Notes: generated by a model not told the origin, from the letters alone. A stretch of DNA of 12,300 nt from Minisyncoccota bacterium (GCA_031291905.1 JARLIC010000001.1:1-12300), one strand, 5' to 3'. Positions 5,069 through 12,098 are shown, counted from the first letter of the stretch. Numbers and translations are program-made.

Positions 5069-5731
5069 ATGGATAAAGCCGAGGCACTGAAAGAACTCGA
5101 GGACGAAATGGAGGATGATGCAACGCTCCCGCTTCGGAGCGAGGCGAATCTCGTGTTCGGCGAGGGGAACATCGACTGCGACGTGATGTTCATCGGCGAG
5201 GCGCCGGGCATGAACGAGGACCGCTTGAAGCGGCCTTTTGTGGGACGCGCCGGCCAGCTGCTTGACGATATGATCCGCGGACTCGGCTGGAAGCGTGCGG
5301 ACGTCTATATCACCAACATCGTGAAGCGCCGCCCGCCCGACAATCGCGACCCGCTTCCCGGAGAACTTTCGGCATACGAGCCCTATCTCACAAAACAGAT
5401 CGGGATCATCAAGCCGAAGCTTATTGTGACGCTCGGACGCTTTTCGATGAATTATTTCATACCGGAAGCGAAAATGACGCGCGACCATGGCCGTGCGCTT
5501 TTGGTCGGCGCGCAGGCCGTTTTTCCAGTGTATCATCCCGCCGCCGCGCTGCGGTCCACGCAGATGATGGAAGTGCTCCGCGGAGACTTCAAGAAGATAC
5601 CCGACGTGCTTGCGGGGACGATCGTCCCGGAAGTGCCGCCGGCGTTCGTGCCGACCGTCACTGCCGACCCCTACAAAAAGAAAGAAGAGAAGAAGGGTGA
5701 GGGTGGCGCGCGCCAGCCGGGGTTGTTCTAG
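5069..5731 (+). CDS. Family-4-like uracil-DNA glycosylase lacking the Fe-S cysteines
   Basis: Uracil-DNA glycosylases remove uracil produced by cytosine deamination. The 220-residue protein has the family-4 motifs: VFGEG (29-33), GEAPGMNED...RPFVGRAGQLL (43-65), NIVKRRPPDNRDP (83-95), TLG (121-123) and HPAAALRS (156-163, catalytic-loop histidine H156). Family 4 normally binds a 4Fe-4S cluster through four cysteines, two near the N-terminus, one in NVVKCRPP and one about 16 residues later. Here those positions hold no Cys (R87 and Y103 at the last two), and C37 is the protein's only cysteine. The C-terminal tail (about 185-220) is Pro/Lys/Glu/Gly-rich and disordered-looking. It ends in QPGLF, which fits the QxxLF beta-clamp-binding pattern. 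It probably shares the promoter of the lexA-like gene. There is no SD; an out-of-frame ATG at 5064 is not used. Confidence 0.85.
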   Translation: MDKAEALKELEDEMEDDATLPLRSEANLVFGEGNIDCDVMFIGEAPGMNEDRLKRPFVGRAGQLLDDMIRGLGWKRADVYITNIVKRRPPDNRDPLPGELSAYEPYLTKQIGIIKPKLIVTLGRFSMNYFIPEAKMTRDHGRALLVGAQAVFPVYHPAAALRSTQMMEVLRGDFKKIPDVLAGTIVPEVPPAFVPTVTADPYKKKEEKKGEGGARQPGLF

Positions 5732-5766
5732 GCACCGTCCAACCTCTGCGCCGCCGCTTTTCCCGT

Positions 5767-5774
5767 GGTATTAT
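5767..5774 (+). promoter_or_regulatory. Extended -10 promoter of the Clp-like operon
   Basis: TATTAT (5769-5774), preceded by GTGG (TGn upstream), ends 6 bases before the ATG at 5781, predicting a leaderless start. No convincing -35 is seen in the 37 bases after the UDG stop. Confidence 0.45.
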
Positions 5775-5780
5775 TAAGGC

Positions 5781-6128
5781 ATGGATTTTTCCATCGTCTA
5801 TCTGGGGCAACGATTTTTCTATAGGATATTCGATTTTTTTCATCATTGGTACGTTGACGGGACCTACGCGATCGGACGCCGCTTTATGGCGACCATCGAG
5901 GCCGCGGACCGGTCGCTCGCGCTCAAGGTGACCATTCGTCACTTTTTCGAGCCGCTCTATAAGGACTATACGATCATCGGGAGGATACTCGGCGTCGTGT
6001 TCCGCACGTTCCGCGTGGCGATCGGCGCGGTGGTCTATCTGTTCCTCGCGGCGATGTTCATCGTGATCTATCTCGCGTGGCTCGCGATCCCCGTGCTCAT
6101 AATCTACTATGCCGCAAAAACCTATTAA
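5781..6128 (+). CDS. Small membrane protein, first gene of the Clp-like operon
   Basis: This is a 115-residue protein of unknown function. The N-terminal half is soluble-looking and aromatic (RFFYRIFDFFHHWYVDGTY, 11-29), with an amphipathic helix around 34-60. A strongly hydrophobic region follows at 64-111, long enough for two closely spaced membrane segments (about 64-85 and 88-111). No signal peptide or enzymatic motif is visible. Its last 20 bases overlap the start of the Clp-like ATPase gene in another frame, so the two are translationally linked and probably work together at the membrane. My impression is that similar small membrane proteins precede Clp-like genes in other Parcubacteria-type genomes; that is recollection, not shown here. 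Confidence 0.78.
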   Translation: MDFSIVYLGQRFFYRIFDFFHHWYVDGTYAIGRRFMATIEAADRSLALKVTIRHFFEPLYKDYTIIGRILGVVFRTFRVAIGAVVYLFLAAMFIVIYLAWLAIPVLIIYYAAKTY

Positions 6129-8637
6129 TCCCAATTCGCTGTACCTGGACGACCCGCGGCTGAGGATGTCGATCGCCGGCCGCGTGCTGGTGCGTTCGAT
6201 AAGTTACATCTCGTACGTCGTGATCTTCGTCGCCACGTTCACGTTCCTTTTTTCCGGGATCCACTTCCTTGTGTGGACGGGTCTTTTCCTCATGCTTTTC
6301 ATGCTCGACCTTCTCGTCCACCACGGCGAGGGCGATACTCCGTTTTCCGAGCTACCCGTGAGTGGTGCCAGGGTGAATCTTACGAGCGTCACCGCGCCGA
6401 GCGCCTTTTCCATGATCGAGCGCACGCTCGACCGCAGCCTCATCACCAGAAAGGATTTCTTCCTCGAGCTTGCGCGCCGGCTTCTTGAATCGGCCGCGAT
6501 CGTCGAGGGACTCCGCAGGCTCGACGTGAAACCCGAGGATTTCAAGACGAAGCTCGAGAGCCTTTTCCACGAGCCGCCCTCGCCGAACGCGGTTCCCGTT
6601 GCCGCACCGGGTGCCGTCGCCGAGATCGAGACGCTCCTTGTTGCGGCCTTCGCCGAGGCGCTTTCCGCCGGCCACGAGTTCATCACTCCGCCGGACCTCT
6701 TTTCGGCGCTCACCAAAGTGAACGACGACGCGATGGACCGCCTGTTCAACCTCTTCTCGATCGCGCCGGGCGACCTTGAGCGCGCGCTCATCTTCGGTTC
6801 GTTCTCCAAGCGCGGATGGTTCAGGCGACTGCCTCACGCGCTCGGCGGCTTCGGCATCGGCGCGCGCCATGAGGTGAAGCACCGCATCATGAATCGCGCA
6901 TGGACCGCGCGCCCCACGCCGCTCCTCGACAAGTACGGCATCGACTTCACCGATCGTGCGCGCGACGCGCAGGTGGGATTCCTGATCGGGCATGATGCCG
7001 AATACGAGCGGCTGGTGGAGACGCTCGCGCGGCCGATCGACCCGAACGCGCTCCTTATCGGCGAGCCGGGCATCGGCAAAGAGGCCATCATCAACCATCT
7101 TGCGCTTGCGCTCGTGAAGGACGATGTGCCCAAGGGCCTCTTCGATAGGCGCCTTGTGGGGCTCCAGCTTCAGAATCTTGTTGCCGGCGCGCCGCCGGAG
7201 GAGCTCGAGGCGCGGCTCAAGACGATCGTCGAGGAGATCTTCACGGCGGGCAATATCATCCTGTACATCCCGGACATCCACAACCTTGTGCGCACGTCGG
7301 GCACCGCATATCTCTCCGCCGCGGATGCACTGATGCCGGTCATCATGGCGAACAATTTCCCGATCGTCGGTTCGACCTATCCGCGCGAATTCCACCAGCT
7401 CATCGAGCCGCGCAGCGACTTCGCGGGAATATTCGACGAGATCCCGGTGAACGAGATCACGGAGGAGGAGGCGGAGAAGGTGCTCACCTACGAGAGCATC
7501 CTCCTCGAGGAGGAATCGGATATCACCATCAGTTTCGGCGCGATCAAGCGCGCGGTGTTCCTGGCGAAGAAATATATGCGCGACAAGTTCCTGCCGGCGA
7601 GCGCGGAGGAGCTTCTGAAGAGCGCGCTTGTGGACGCGGAGCGGCGGGGCGAGAAAGCTCTCGGGCCGGATCAGGTGACCGTTGTTGCCGAGGAGAAGGT
7701 GAACGTGCCGATGCACGAGGCGGAGGGCGACGAGGCGGAGAAGCTACTCCATATGGAACAGCTCATCCATGAGCGGCTGGTGGACCAGGAGGAGGCGGTG
7801 AAGGCGGTGGCCGATGCGATCCGCGAGTACCGGAGCGGCCTTACGCGGAAAGGCGGCCCGATCGCAAGCTTCCTTTTTGTGGGCCCCACGGGCGTCGGCA
7901 AGACCGAACTCGCGAAGATCCTTGCCGAGCTGCAGTTCGGTTCGCAGAAGATGATGATCCGTTTCGACATGACCGAGTACCAGGACAAGCAGAGCTTCTA
8001 CCGCTTCATCGGTTCGCCGGACGGTTCCGTGCGTGGCGCGCTCACCGATGCGGTGCTCGCGAAGCCGTACAGCCTCGTGCTCCTCGACGAGTTCGAGAAG
8101 GCGTTCCCGGACATCCTGAACCTGTTCCTGCAGGTGCTCGATGACGGACGCCTCACCGACAATCTGAGCCGCACCGTCGATTTCACGAACACGATCATCA
8201 TCGCGACCTCGAACGCGCATTCGGACATCATCAACGAGGCGCTCTCGAAGGGCGAGACGATGGCCGACATCGCCGACTACGTGAAGGCGCGCCTCACCGA
8301 CGTCTTCAAGCCGGAGCTCCTCAACCGCTTTTCGCGCACCATCATCTTCAAGAACCTCGCGCCCGACGACCTCTCGAAGATCGTCGCGCTCAACCTTCAG
8401 GAGTTGGTCGGCATGATGAAGGACCGCGGTATCTATCTCTCCTTCACGCCGGAAGCGCTCCACGAGATCGCCAAGCTCGGCTACGACCCGGCGTTCGGCG
8501 CCCGCCCCTTGCGGCGCGTCATCGACGAGAAGGTGCGCGCGCCGCTCTCGGAGGCGATCCTCGGTAAGAAGGTGATGAAGGGCAACCGCGTGCGGCTTGT
8601 GTACGAGAACGACAAATTCGATTTTGTGAGCGAATAG
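6109..8637 (+). CDS. Membrane-anchored Clp-like AAA+ ATPase with degenerate first ATPase domain
   Basis: The 842-residue protein has ClpB/ClpC architecture with an unusual N-terminal membrane hairpin (about 33-49 and 52-70). A Clp_N-like double repeat follows (98-228; AEALSAGHEFITPPDLFSAL is typical). The first AAA+ domain (D1, about 290-470) has Walker A GEPGIGKE (318-325, Glu for Thr), Walker B IILYIPDIH (383-391, PD for DE) and no arginine finger (AGIFDE where ClpB has ERRFQ). The second (D2, about 580-780) is intact: GPTGVGKT (592-599), LVLLDE (656-661), sensor TSN (700-702), LLNRF (R740) and GARPLRR (797-803). Both substrate-gripping loops lack their tyrosines (KYRG replaced by PPEE in D1; GYVG by GSVR in D2 with about four residues deleted). 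No IGF-type ClpP loop is seen. A membrane-bound remodelling ATPase powered by D2 is more likely than a standard unfoldase. It overlaps the upstream gene by 20 bases. Confidence 0.88.
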   Translation: MPQKPINPNSLYLDDPRLRMSIAGRVLVRSISYISYVVIFVATFTFLFSGIHFLVWTGLFLMLFMLDLLVHHGEGDTPFSELPVSGARVNLTSVTAPSAFSMIERTLDRSLITRKDFFLELARRLLESAAIVEGLRRLDVKPEDFKTKLESLFHEPPSPNAVPVAAPGAVAEIETLLVAAFAEALSAGHEFITPPDLFSALTKVNDDAMDRLFNLFSIAPGDLERALIFGSFSKRGWFRRLPHALGGFGIGARHEVKHRIMNRAWTARPTPLLDKYGIDFTDRARDAQVGFLIGHDAEYERLVETLARPIDPNALLIGEPGIGKEAIINHLALALVKDDVPKGLFDRRLVGLQLQNLVAGAPPEELEARLKTIVEEIFTAGNIILYIPDIHNLVRTSGTAYLSAADALMPVIMANNFPIVGSTYPREFHQLIEPRSDFAGIFDEIPVNEITEEEAEKVLTYESILLEEESDITISFGAIKRAVFLAKKYMRDKFLPASAEELLKSALVDAERRGEKALGPDQVTVVAEEKVNVPMHEAEGDEAEKLLHMEQLIHERLVDQEEAVKAVADAIREYRSGLTRKGGPIASFLFVGPTGVGKTELAKILAELQFGSQKMMIRFDMTEYQDKQSFYRFIGSPDGSVRGALTDAVLAKPYSLVLLDEFEKAFPDILNLFLQVLDDGRLTDNLSRTVDFTNTIIIATSNAHSDIINEALSKGETMADIADYVKARLTDVFKPELLNRFSRTIIFKNLAPDDLSKIVALNLQELVGMMKDRGIYLSFTPEALHEIAKLGYDPAFGARPLRRVIDEKVRAPLSEAILGKKVMKGNRVRLVYENDKFDFVSE

Positions 8638-8639
8638 CC

Positions 8640-9299
8640 ATGCATATAAAATTCGGCAATCATATCAAGGTGGGGAGGCTTGTGAAATATTTCGTGCTCT
8701 CCGATTTTTTCCTGCTCTCAGGATGGGGCTTCATCGACCCGGTCTTCTCGGTGTTCATTGTGGAGAGGGTCGCCGGCGGCACGCTTGCCGTGGTCGGTAT
8801 CGCGGCGGGCATCTACTGGATCCTGCGTTCGGCGCTCGAGATCCCGATCGCCAATTATCTCGATAAGACGCCCGGCGAGCACGACGACTTCATGGCGCTC
8901 ATCGGCGGCCTGTTCCTTGTGGGCATATCCGCCATTGCCATGTGCTGGGTGACGCAGGTGTGGGAGCTTTATGCGGTCCACGCCGTCCACGCGGTCGCCT
9001 TCGCGCTCTATTTCGCCTCCTGGCCGACGATCTTCTCGCGGCATTTGGACAAGGACCGGATCGCCCTCGATTGGACCCTCGACAGCACCGCGGCAGGGAT
9101 CGGCGCCGGCATCACCGGCGTGATTGGCGGGATCATCGCGGAGAGGTTCGGGTTCACATTCATTTTTGTCATGGCGGGACTCCTCGCGTTCGTTGCGGCG
9201 TTCATACTCCTTACCATGCCCGACCTCATCCTTCCGAAGCCGACGATCCCGAATCCCACGGACATCAACGACAAGACGCCCGGAAATGCGGTGGCGTAG
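8640..9299 (+). CDS. Half-length MFS-like membrane protein
   Basis: The 219-residue protein has about six membrane segments (roughly 15-42, 47-67, 85-105, 107-127, 148-166, 170-193) and a soluble Pro/Asn/Asp-rich tail (195-219). The loop ANYLDKTPGEHDD between segments 2 and 3 resembles the MFS loop 2-3 motif (G.laDr.GrR). A GIGAGITGVIGG glycine stretch in segment 5 resembles the flexible segment-5 motif of MFS carriers. A full MFS carrier has 12 segments and about 400 residues, so this is one half and may dimerise. The ATG lies 2 bases after the Clp-like stop codon, so it is co-transcribed and probably translationally coupled. The substrate is unknown; a structural or scaffold role with the membrane-anchored ATPase is also possible. 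Confidence 0.8.
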   Translation: MHIKFGNHIKVGRLVKYFVLSDFFLLSGWGFIDPVFSVFIVERVAGGTLAVVGIAAGIYWILRSALEIPIANYLDKTPGEHDDFMALIGGLFLVGISAIAMCWVTQVWELYAVHAVHAVAFALYFASWPTIFSRHLDKDRIALDWTLDSTAAGIGAGITGVIGGIIAERFGFTFIFVMAGLLAFVAAFILLTMPDLILPKPTIPNPTDINDKTPGNAVA

Positions 9300-9320
9300 G
9301 GAAATAATTTTCGTGCGCAG

Positions 9321-9329
9321 TGGTAGAAT
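9321..9329 (+). promoter_or_regulatory. Extended -10 promoter of polX (predicted leaderless)
   Basis: TGG-TAGAAT (9321-9329) ends 6 bases before the polX ATG. The layout and sequence are nearly identical to those before the Nudix gene. No clear -35 is seen; GAGG just 1 base before the ATG is too close to serve as an SD. Confidence 0.5.
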
Positions 9330-9335
9330 TGAGGT

Positions 9336-11096
9336 ATGACCGACACATCGAACCGGGCGATCGCGGAGCTGCTGCGGCAAATAGGGGAATATCTCGCCAT
9401 GCAACAGGTACCGTTCAAGCCGCGCGCGTACGAGAGGGTTGCGGAGACGATCGGTTCGCTCGAGGAGGAGGTCGCCGCATTGTATAAGCGCGGCGGCGCG
9501 GCCGCACTCAAGGAGATCCCCGGCGTGGGCGCGGGGATCGCGGACAAGATCGAGGAATATTTGAAGACCGGGAAGATAAAAGAATATGAGCAATTGAAGA
9601 AGGCGACGCCGGTGCGGCTCGACGAGCTTGCGCGCGTGGAAGGGCTCGGGCCGAAGTCCGTGCAGAAGCTCTATCAAAAATTGGGCGTGCGGAACCTGAA
9701 GGAACTTGAGGCGGCGGCGAAAGCGGGCAAGATCGCGGCGCTCGAGGGATTCGGCAAGAAGAGCGAGGAGAAGATAGCGAAAGGGATCGGGTTCGCGAAA
9801 AGTTCCGGCGCACGATCCATCCTCGGTTCCGTCATGCCGCGAGTGCACGAATTGGAAGCCGCGCTCGCGGACATCGAGGGCGTGCAAAAGGTGATAGTCG
9901 CGGGTTCCGTGCGGCGGCGCAAAGAGACGATCGGCGACGTGGACCTGCTCGCCATATCGTCGAAGCCGAAGGCCATCATGGACAGGTTCGTTTCGATGCC
10001 CGGCATCATGAACGTGATCGCGAACGGCGAGACGAAATCATCGATAAAGATACGGCCGGGGATCAATGTGGACCTTCGCGTGGTGCCGAAAGGGTCCTAC
10101 GGCGCGGCACTCAATTATTTCACCGGCTCGAAGGACCACAACGTGGCGATCCGCCAGCTTGCGATAAAGAAGGGGTGGAAACTCAACGAATACGGGCTGT
10201 TCGAAGAAGGGAAGAAGGGGAGAAGGGAAGAAGGAGCAGAATGGAAAAAGATCGCCGGTGCGAGCGAAGAGGAGATCTACAAAAAACTCGGCATGGAGTA
10301 TATCGAGCCGGAGCTCCGCGAGAACATGGGCGAGGTGCAGGCCGCGCTTGCGCACAAACTGCCGAAGATCATCGGCTACGGCGACCTTCAGGGCGACCTT
10401 CAGGTGCAGACGGATTGGACCGATGGGTCGGATTCGATCGAGACGATGGCGCGCGCCGCGTTCGCGCGCGGACTGAAGTACATCGCCGTCACGGACCATA
10501 CGAAGCGGCTTGCGATGACGCACGGTCTCGACGAGGTGCGCATCAAGAAGCAATGGGCGGAGATCGATGCGGTGAACAAGAAACTGGCCGGGAAGATAAA
10601 AATATTGAAAGGCACAGAATGCGACATCCTGAAGGACGGCTCCCTCGACCTTCCGGACGGCATCCTCGCAAAGCTCGACGTGGTCGGCGTGTCGGTGCAT
10701 TCGTTCTTCGATATGCCGCGCGCGGCGCAGACGGCGCGCGTGCTCCGCGCAATGGCGAATCCGCACGTCGATATTTTGTTCCATCCGACGGGTCGCATCA
10801 TTAACCGCCGCCCGCCGATCGACCTCGATATCGACGCCGTCATTGCCGCGGCAAAACGGACGGGGGCTATCATGGAGATCGACGCGCTTCCCGAGCGGTC
10901 CGACCTTAGGGACGAACATATTCGGAAATGTGTGGATGCGGGGGTGAGGATGGCGATCGATTCCGACGCGCATGCGCCCGCCCATTTTGCGCTCCTCGAA
11001 TACGGCATCGCGCAGGCGCGTCGCGGTTGGGCAACGAAAGAGGATATCGTGAACGCATGGCCGGTCGGGAAGATGGAGAAGTTTTTGAAAAAATAA
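9336..11096 (+). CDS. polX: DNA polymerase X with C-terminal PHP domain
   Basis: Family X polymerases fill short gaps in base-excision and end-joining repair. The 586-residue protein has an 8-kDa-like domain, helix-hairpin-helix motifs (IPGVGAGIADKI 61-72; VEGLGPKSVQKL 101-112) and the nucleotidyltransferase core GSVRRRKETIGDVDLL (190-205, catalytic D201 and D203). The third aspartate is D246 (NVDLRV), and a thumb ends near 330. The PHP domain (about 345-586) keeps TDHT (H388), GTECDI (E428), SVHS (H455), FHPTGR (H483) and SDAH (D544, H546). Its first motif, normally DLHxHT, reads DLQVQT (354-359), replacing both metal-binding histidines by glutamine. The PHP 3'-5' exonuclease or AP-endonuclease activity may thus be changed or lost. 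A purine-rich charged insert lies at 288-304. The start is supported by a -10 box 6 bases upstream. Confidence 0.92.
   Translation: MTDTSNRAIAELLRQIGEYLAMQQVPFKPRAYERVAETIGSLEEEVAALYKRGGAAALKEIPGVGAGIADKIEEYLKTGKIKEYEQLKKATPVRLDELARVEGLGPKSVQKLYQKLGVRNLKELEAAAKAGKIAALEGFGKKSEEKIAKGIGFAKSSGARSILGSVMPRVHELEAALADIEGVQKVIVAGSVRRRKETIGDVDLLAISSKPKAIMDRFVSMPGIMNVIANGETKSSIKIRPGINVDLRVVPKGSYGAALNYFTGSKDHNVAIRQLAIKKGWKLNEYGLFEEGKKGRREEGAEWKKIAGASEEEIYKKLGMEYIEPELRENMGEVQAALAHKLPKIIGYGDLQGDLQVQTDWTDGSDSIETMARAAFARGLKYIAVTDHTKRLAMTHGLDEVRIKKQWAEIDAVNKKLAGKIKILKGTECDILKDGSLDLPDGILAKLDVVGVSVHSFFDMPRAAQTARVLRAMANPHVDILFHPTGRIINRRPPIDLDIDAVIAAAKRTGAIMEIDALPERSDLRDEHIRKCVDAGVRMAIDSDAHAPAHFALLEYGIAQARRGWATKEDIVNAWPVGKMEKFLKK
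10203..10244. repeat. Purine-rich low-complexity tract inside polX
   Basis: About 40 bases of near-pure GA repeats (GAAGG/GGAAG-like units) encode the EEGKKGRREEG linker between the polymerase and PHP domains. It looks like a slippage-expanded linker; it stays in frame here. Confidence 0.5.
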
Positions 11097-11136
11097 GGAG
11101 GGGCAGGGGCATATCACAACACTTTATGGAAATCCA

Positions 11137-11145
11137 TGGTAGAAT
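11137..11145 (+). promoter_or_regulatory. Extended -10 promoter of the Nudix gene (predicted leaderless)
   Basis: TGG-TAGAAT (11137-11145) ends 6 bases before ATG 11152. It shares the TGGTAGAATNGAGGNATG pattern with the polX start. No -35 is recognisable. Confidence 0.5.
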
Positions 11146-11151
11146 AGAGGC

Positions 11152-11688
11152 ATGACCGTGTCGCGTGAAATGGACGAATCAAAGCGGATCCCGACCAAGA
11201 AACAGGTGGTTGCGGGTTTTGTGGTCTATCGCAAGACGAGCGACGGGATAAAGTTTCTGCTCCTGTATCGCCGCGGCAATTACTGGAACTTCCCGAAAGG
11301 GCACTTTGAGCCGGGGGAGCGGAGCATCGATACGGCGCTGCGCGAGCTCGAGGAGGAGACGGGCATCAAAAAAGCCGATGTGCGGATCGCGCCCAACTTC
11401 CGCGCGTACGAACGCTTCTATTTCAAGATCGGTAACCAGGGAATCTACGACACCGTCATTCTGTTCCTCGCGGAGACGCACAAGGCGGAGATCACCATCC
11501 GCCCGCGAGAGCACAGCGGCTACGGCTGGTTCCTCTACCATGACGCCACGAACATCATCGGAAAGAAATATGCGGATACGAAGAAGGTCCTGAAGCAGGC
11601 GAACGACTTCCTCCGTCCGCGCAAAAAGCCGCTGCACCCCGTAGTGCCCGTGCATTCCGTGCACCCCGTTCCGCCAAAAGAGAAATAA
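11152..11688 (+). CDS. Nudix hydrolase, diadenosine-polyphosphate-hydrolase-like
   Basis: The 178-residue protein contains a perfect Nudix box GX5EX7REUXEEXGU at 50-72 (G50, E56, R64, E65, E68, E69, G71). The metal-binding glutamates are therefore all present. The preceding WNFPKGHFEPGE (45-56) is typical of the asymmetric Ap4A hydrolase/MutT-like branch. The substrate is thus probably a nucleoside polyphosphate, though other Nudix substrates cannot be excluded. After the fold (ending near 153) comes a basic tail and a His/Pro/Val-rich stretch with a repeat-like VP-VHSVHPVPP (165-175). ATG 11152 is preferred over the in-frame ATG at 11170 because of the -10 box 6 bases upstream. A terminator begins at the stop codon. 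Confidence 0.88.
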   Translation: MTVSREMDESKRIPTKKQVVAGFVVYRKTSDGIKFLLLYRRGNYWNFPKGHFEPGERSIDTALRELEEETGIKKADVRIAPNFRAYERFYFKIGNQGIYDTVILFLAETHKAEITIRPREHSGYGWFLYHDATNIIGKKYADTKKVLKQANDFLRPRKKPLHPVVPVHSVHPVPPKEK

Positions 11689-11715
11689 AAAAGGACCGCA
11701 TGCGGTCCTTTTTTT
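11687..11715. terminator. Bidirectional intrinsic terminator
   Basis: The perfect palindrome GGACCGCATGCGGTCC (11693-11708) is flanked by six A on the left and seven T on the right. It forms a GC-rich hairpin with a U-tract in both directions, ending the Nudix gene (plus) and the rpmI-rplT operon (minus). Confidence 0.93.
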
Positions 11716-11730
11716 GTCATTGGCGCGATA

Positions 11731-12078
11731 TTATTTCTTTGCCGCCGCAACCACTTTCTTGAACACTGCCGGTTCCGTTTCGGCGAGTCCCGCAAGGATC
11801 TTACGATCGATCGCGATGTTGGCCTTCTTGAGCGCATCGATGAATCTGCTGTAGCTCATGCCCTCCTCGCGAATGGCGGCGTTGATCCTCACGTTCCAAA
11901 GCTGGCGGTAGACGCGCTTCTTCTCCTTGCGGCCGCGGAACATATGGACACCGGCGTGAAGGAGAGCCTCCTTGGCGGCGCGTTCCTTCTTGCTGCGGCC
12001 CCAGCGGAATCCTTTGGCCTGTTTAAGGACTTTTGCGCGGTGCTTGTTTGCGGTGGTACCCCTTTTTACTCTCGGCAT
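11731..12078 (-). CDS. rplT: 50S ribosomal protein L20
   Basis: The 115-residue basic protein has the normal length and hallmarks of L20. It starts MPRVKRGTTANKHRAKVLKQ, then KGFRWGRSKKERAAKEALLHAGVHMFRGRKEKKRVYRQLWNVRINAA in the rRNA-binding helix, then the globular C-terminal part (GMSYSRFIDALKKANIAIDRKILAGLA). L20 is an early assembly protein of the large subunit. It lies 20 bases downstream of rpmI on the same strand, the classical order. No SD is visible upstream (the 12 bases before ATG are pyrimidine-rich), so translation is probably coupled or SD-independent. The operon ends at the bidirectional terminator. Confidence 0.97.
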   Translation of the reverse strand: MPRVKRGTTANKHRAKVLKQAKGFRWGRSKKERAAKEALLHAGVHMFRGRKEKKRVYRQLWNVRINAAIREEGMSYSRFIDALKKANIAIDRKILAGLAETEPAVFKKVVAAAKK

Positions 12079-12098
12079 TGCAGTAGATTAAAAGATTA

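Noticed and set aside
6352..7716. 454-residue minus-strand frame inside the Clp-like gene
   Set aside because: Arg/Glu/Asp/His-rich translation typical of a shadow opposite a GC-rich gene. The plus-strand ATPase motifs are unambiguous.
10038..11117. 359-residue minus-strand frame opposite polX
   Set aside because: Shadow of polX with biased composition; no start signals or family features.
11636..11675. Possible frameshifted or foreign tail on the Nudix protein (VHSVHPVPP region)
   Set aside because: The frame is continuous to a stop directly before the terminator. A short His/Pro-rich disordered tail is the simpler explanation.
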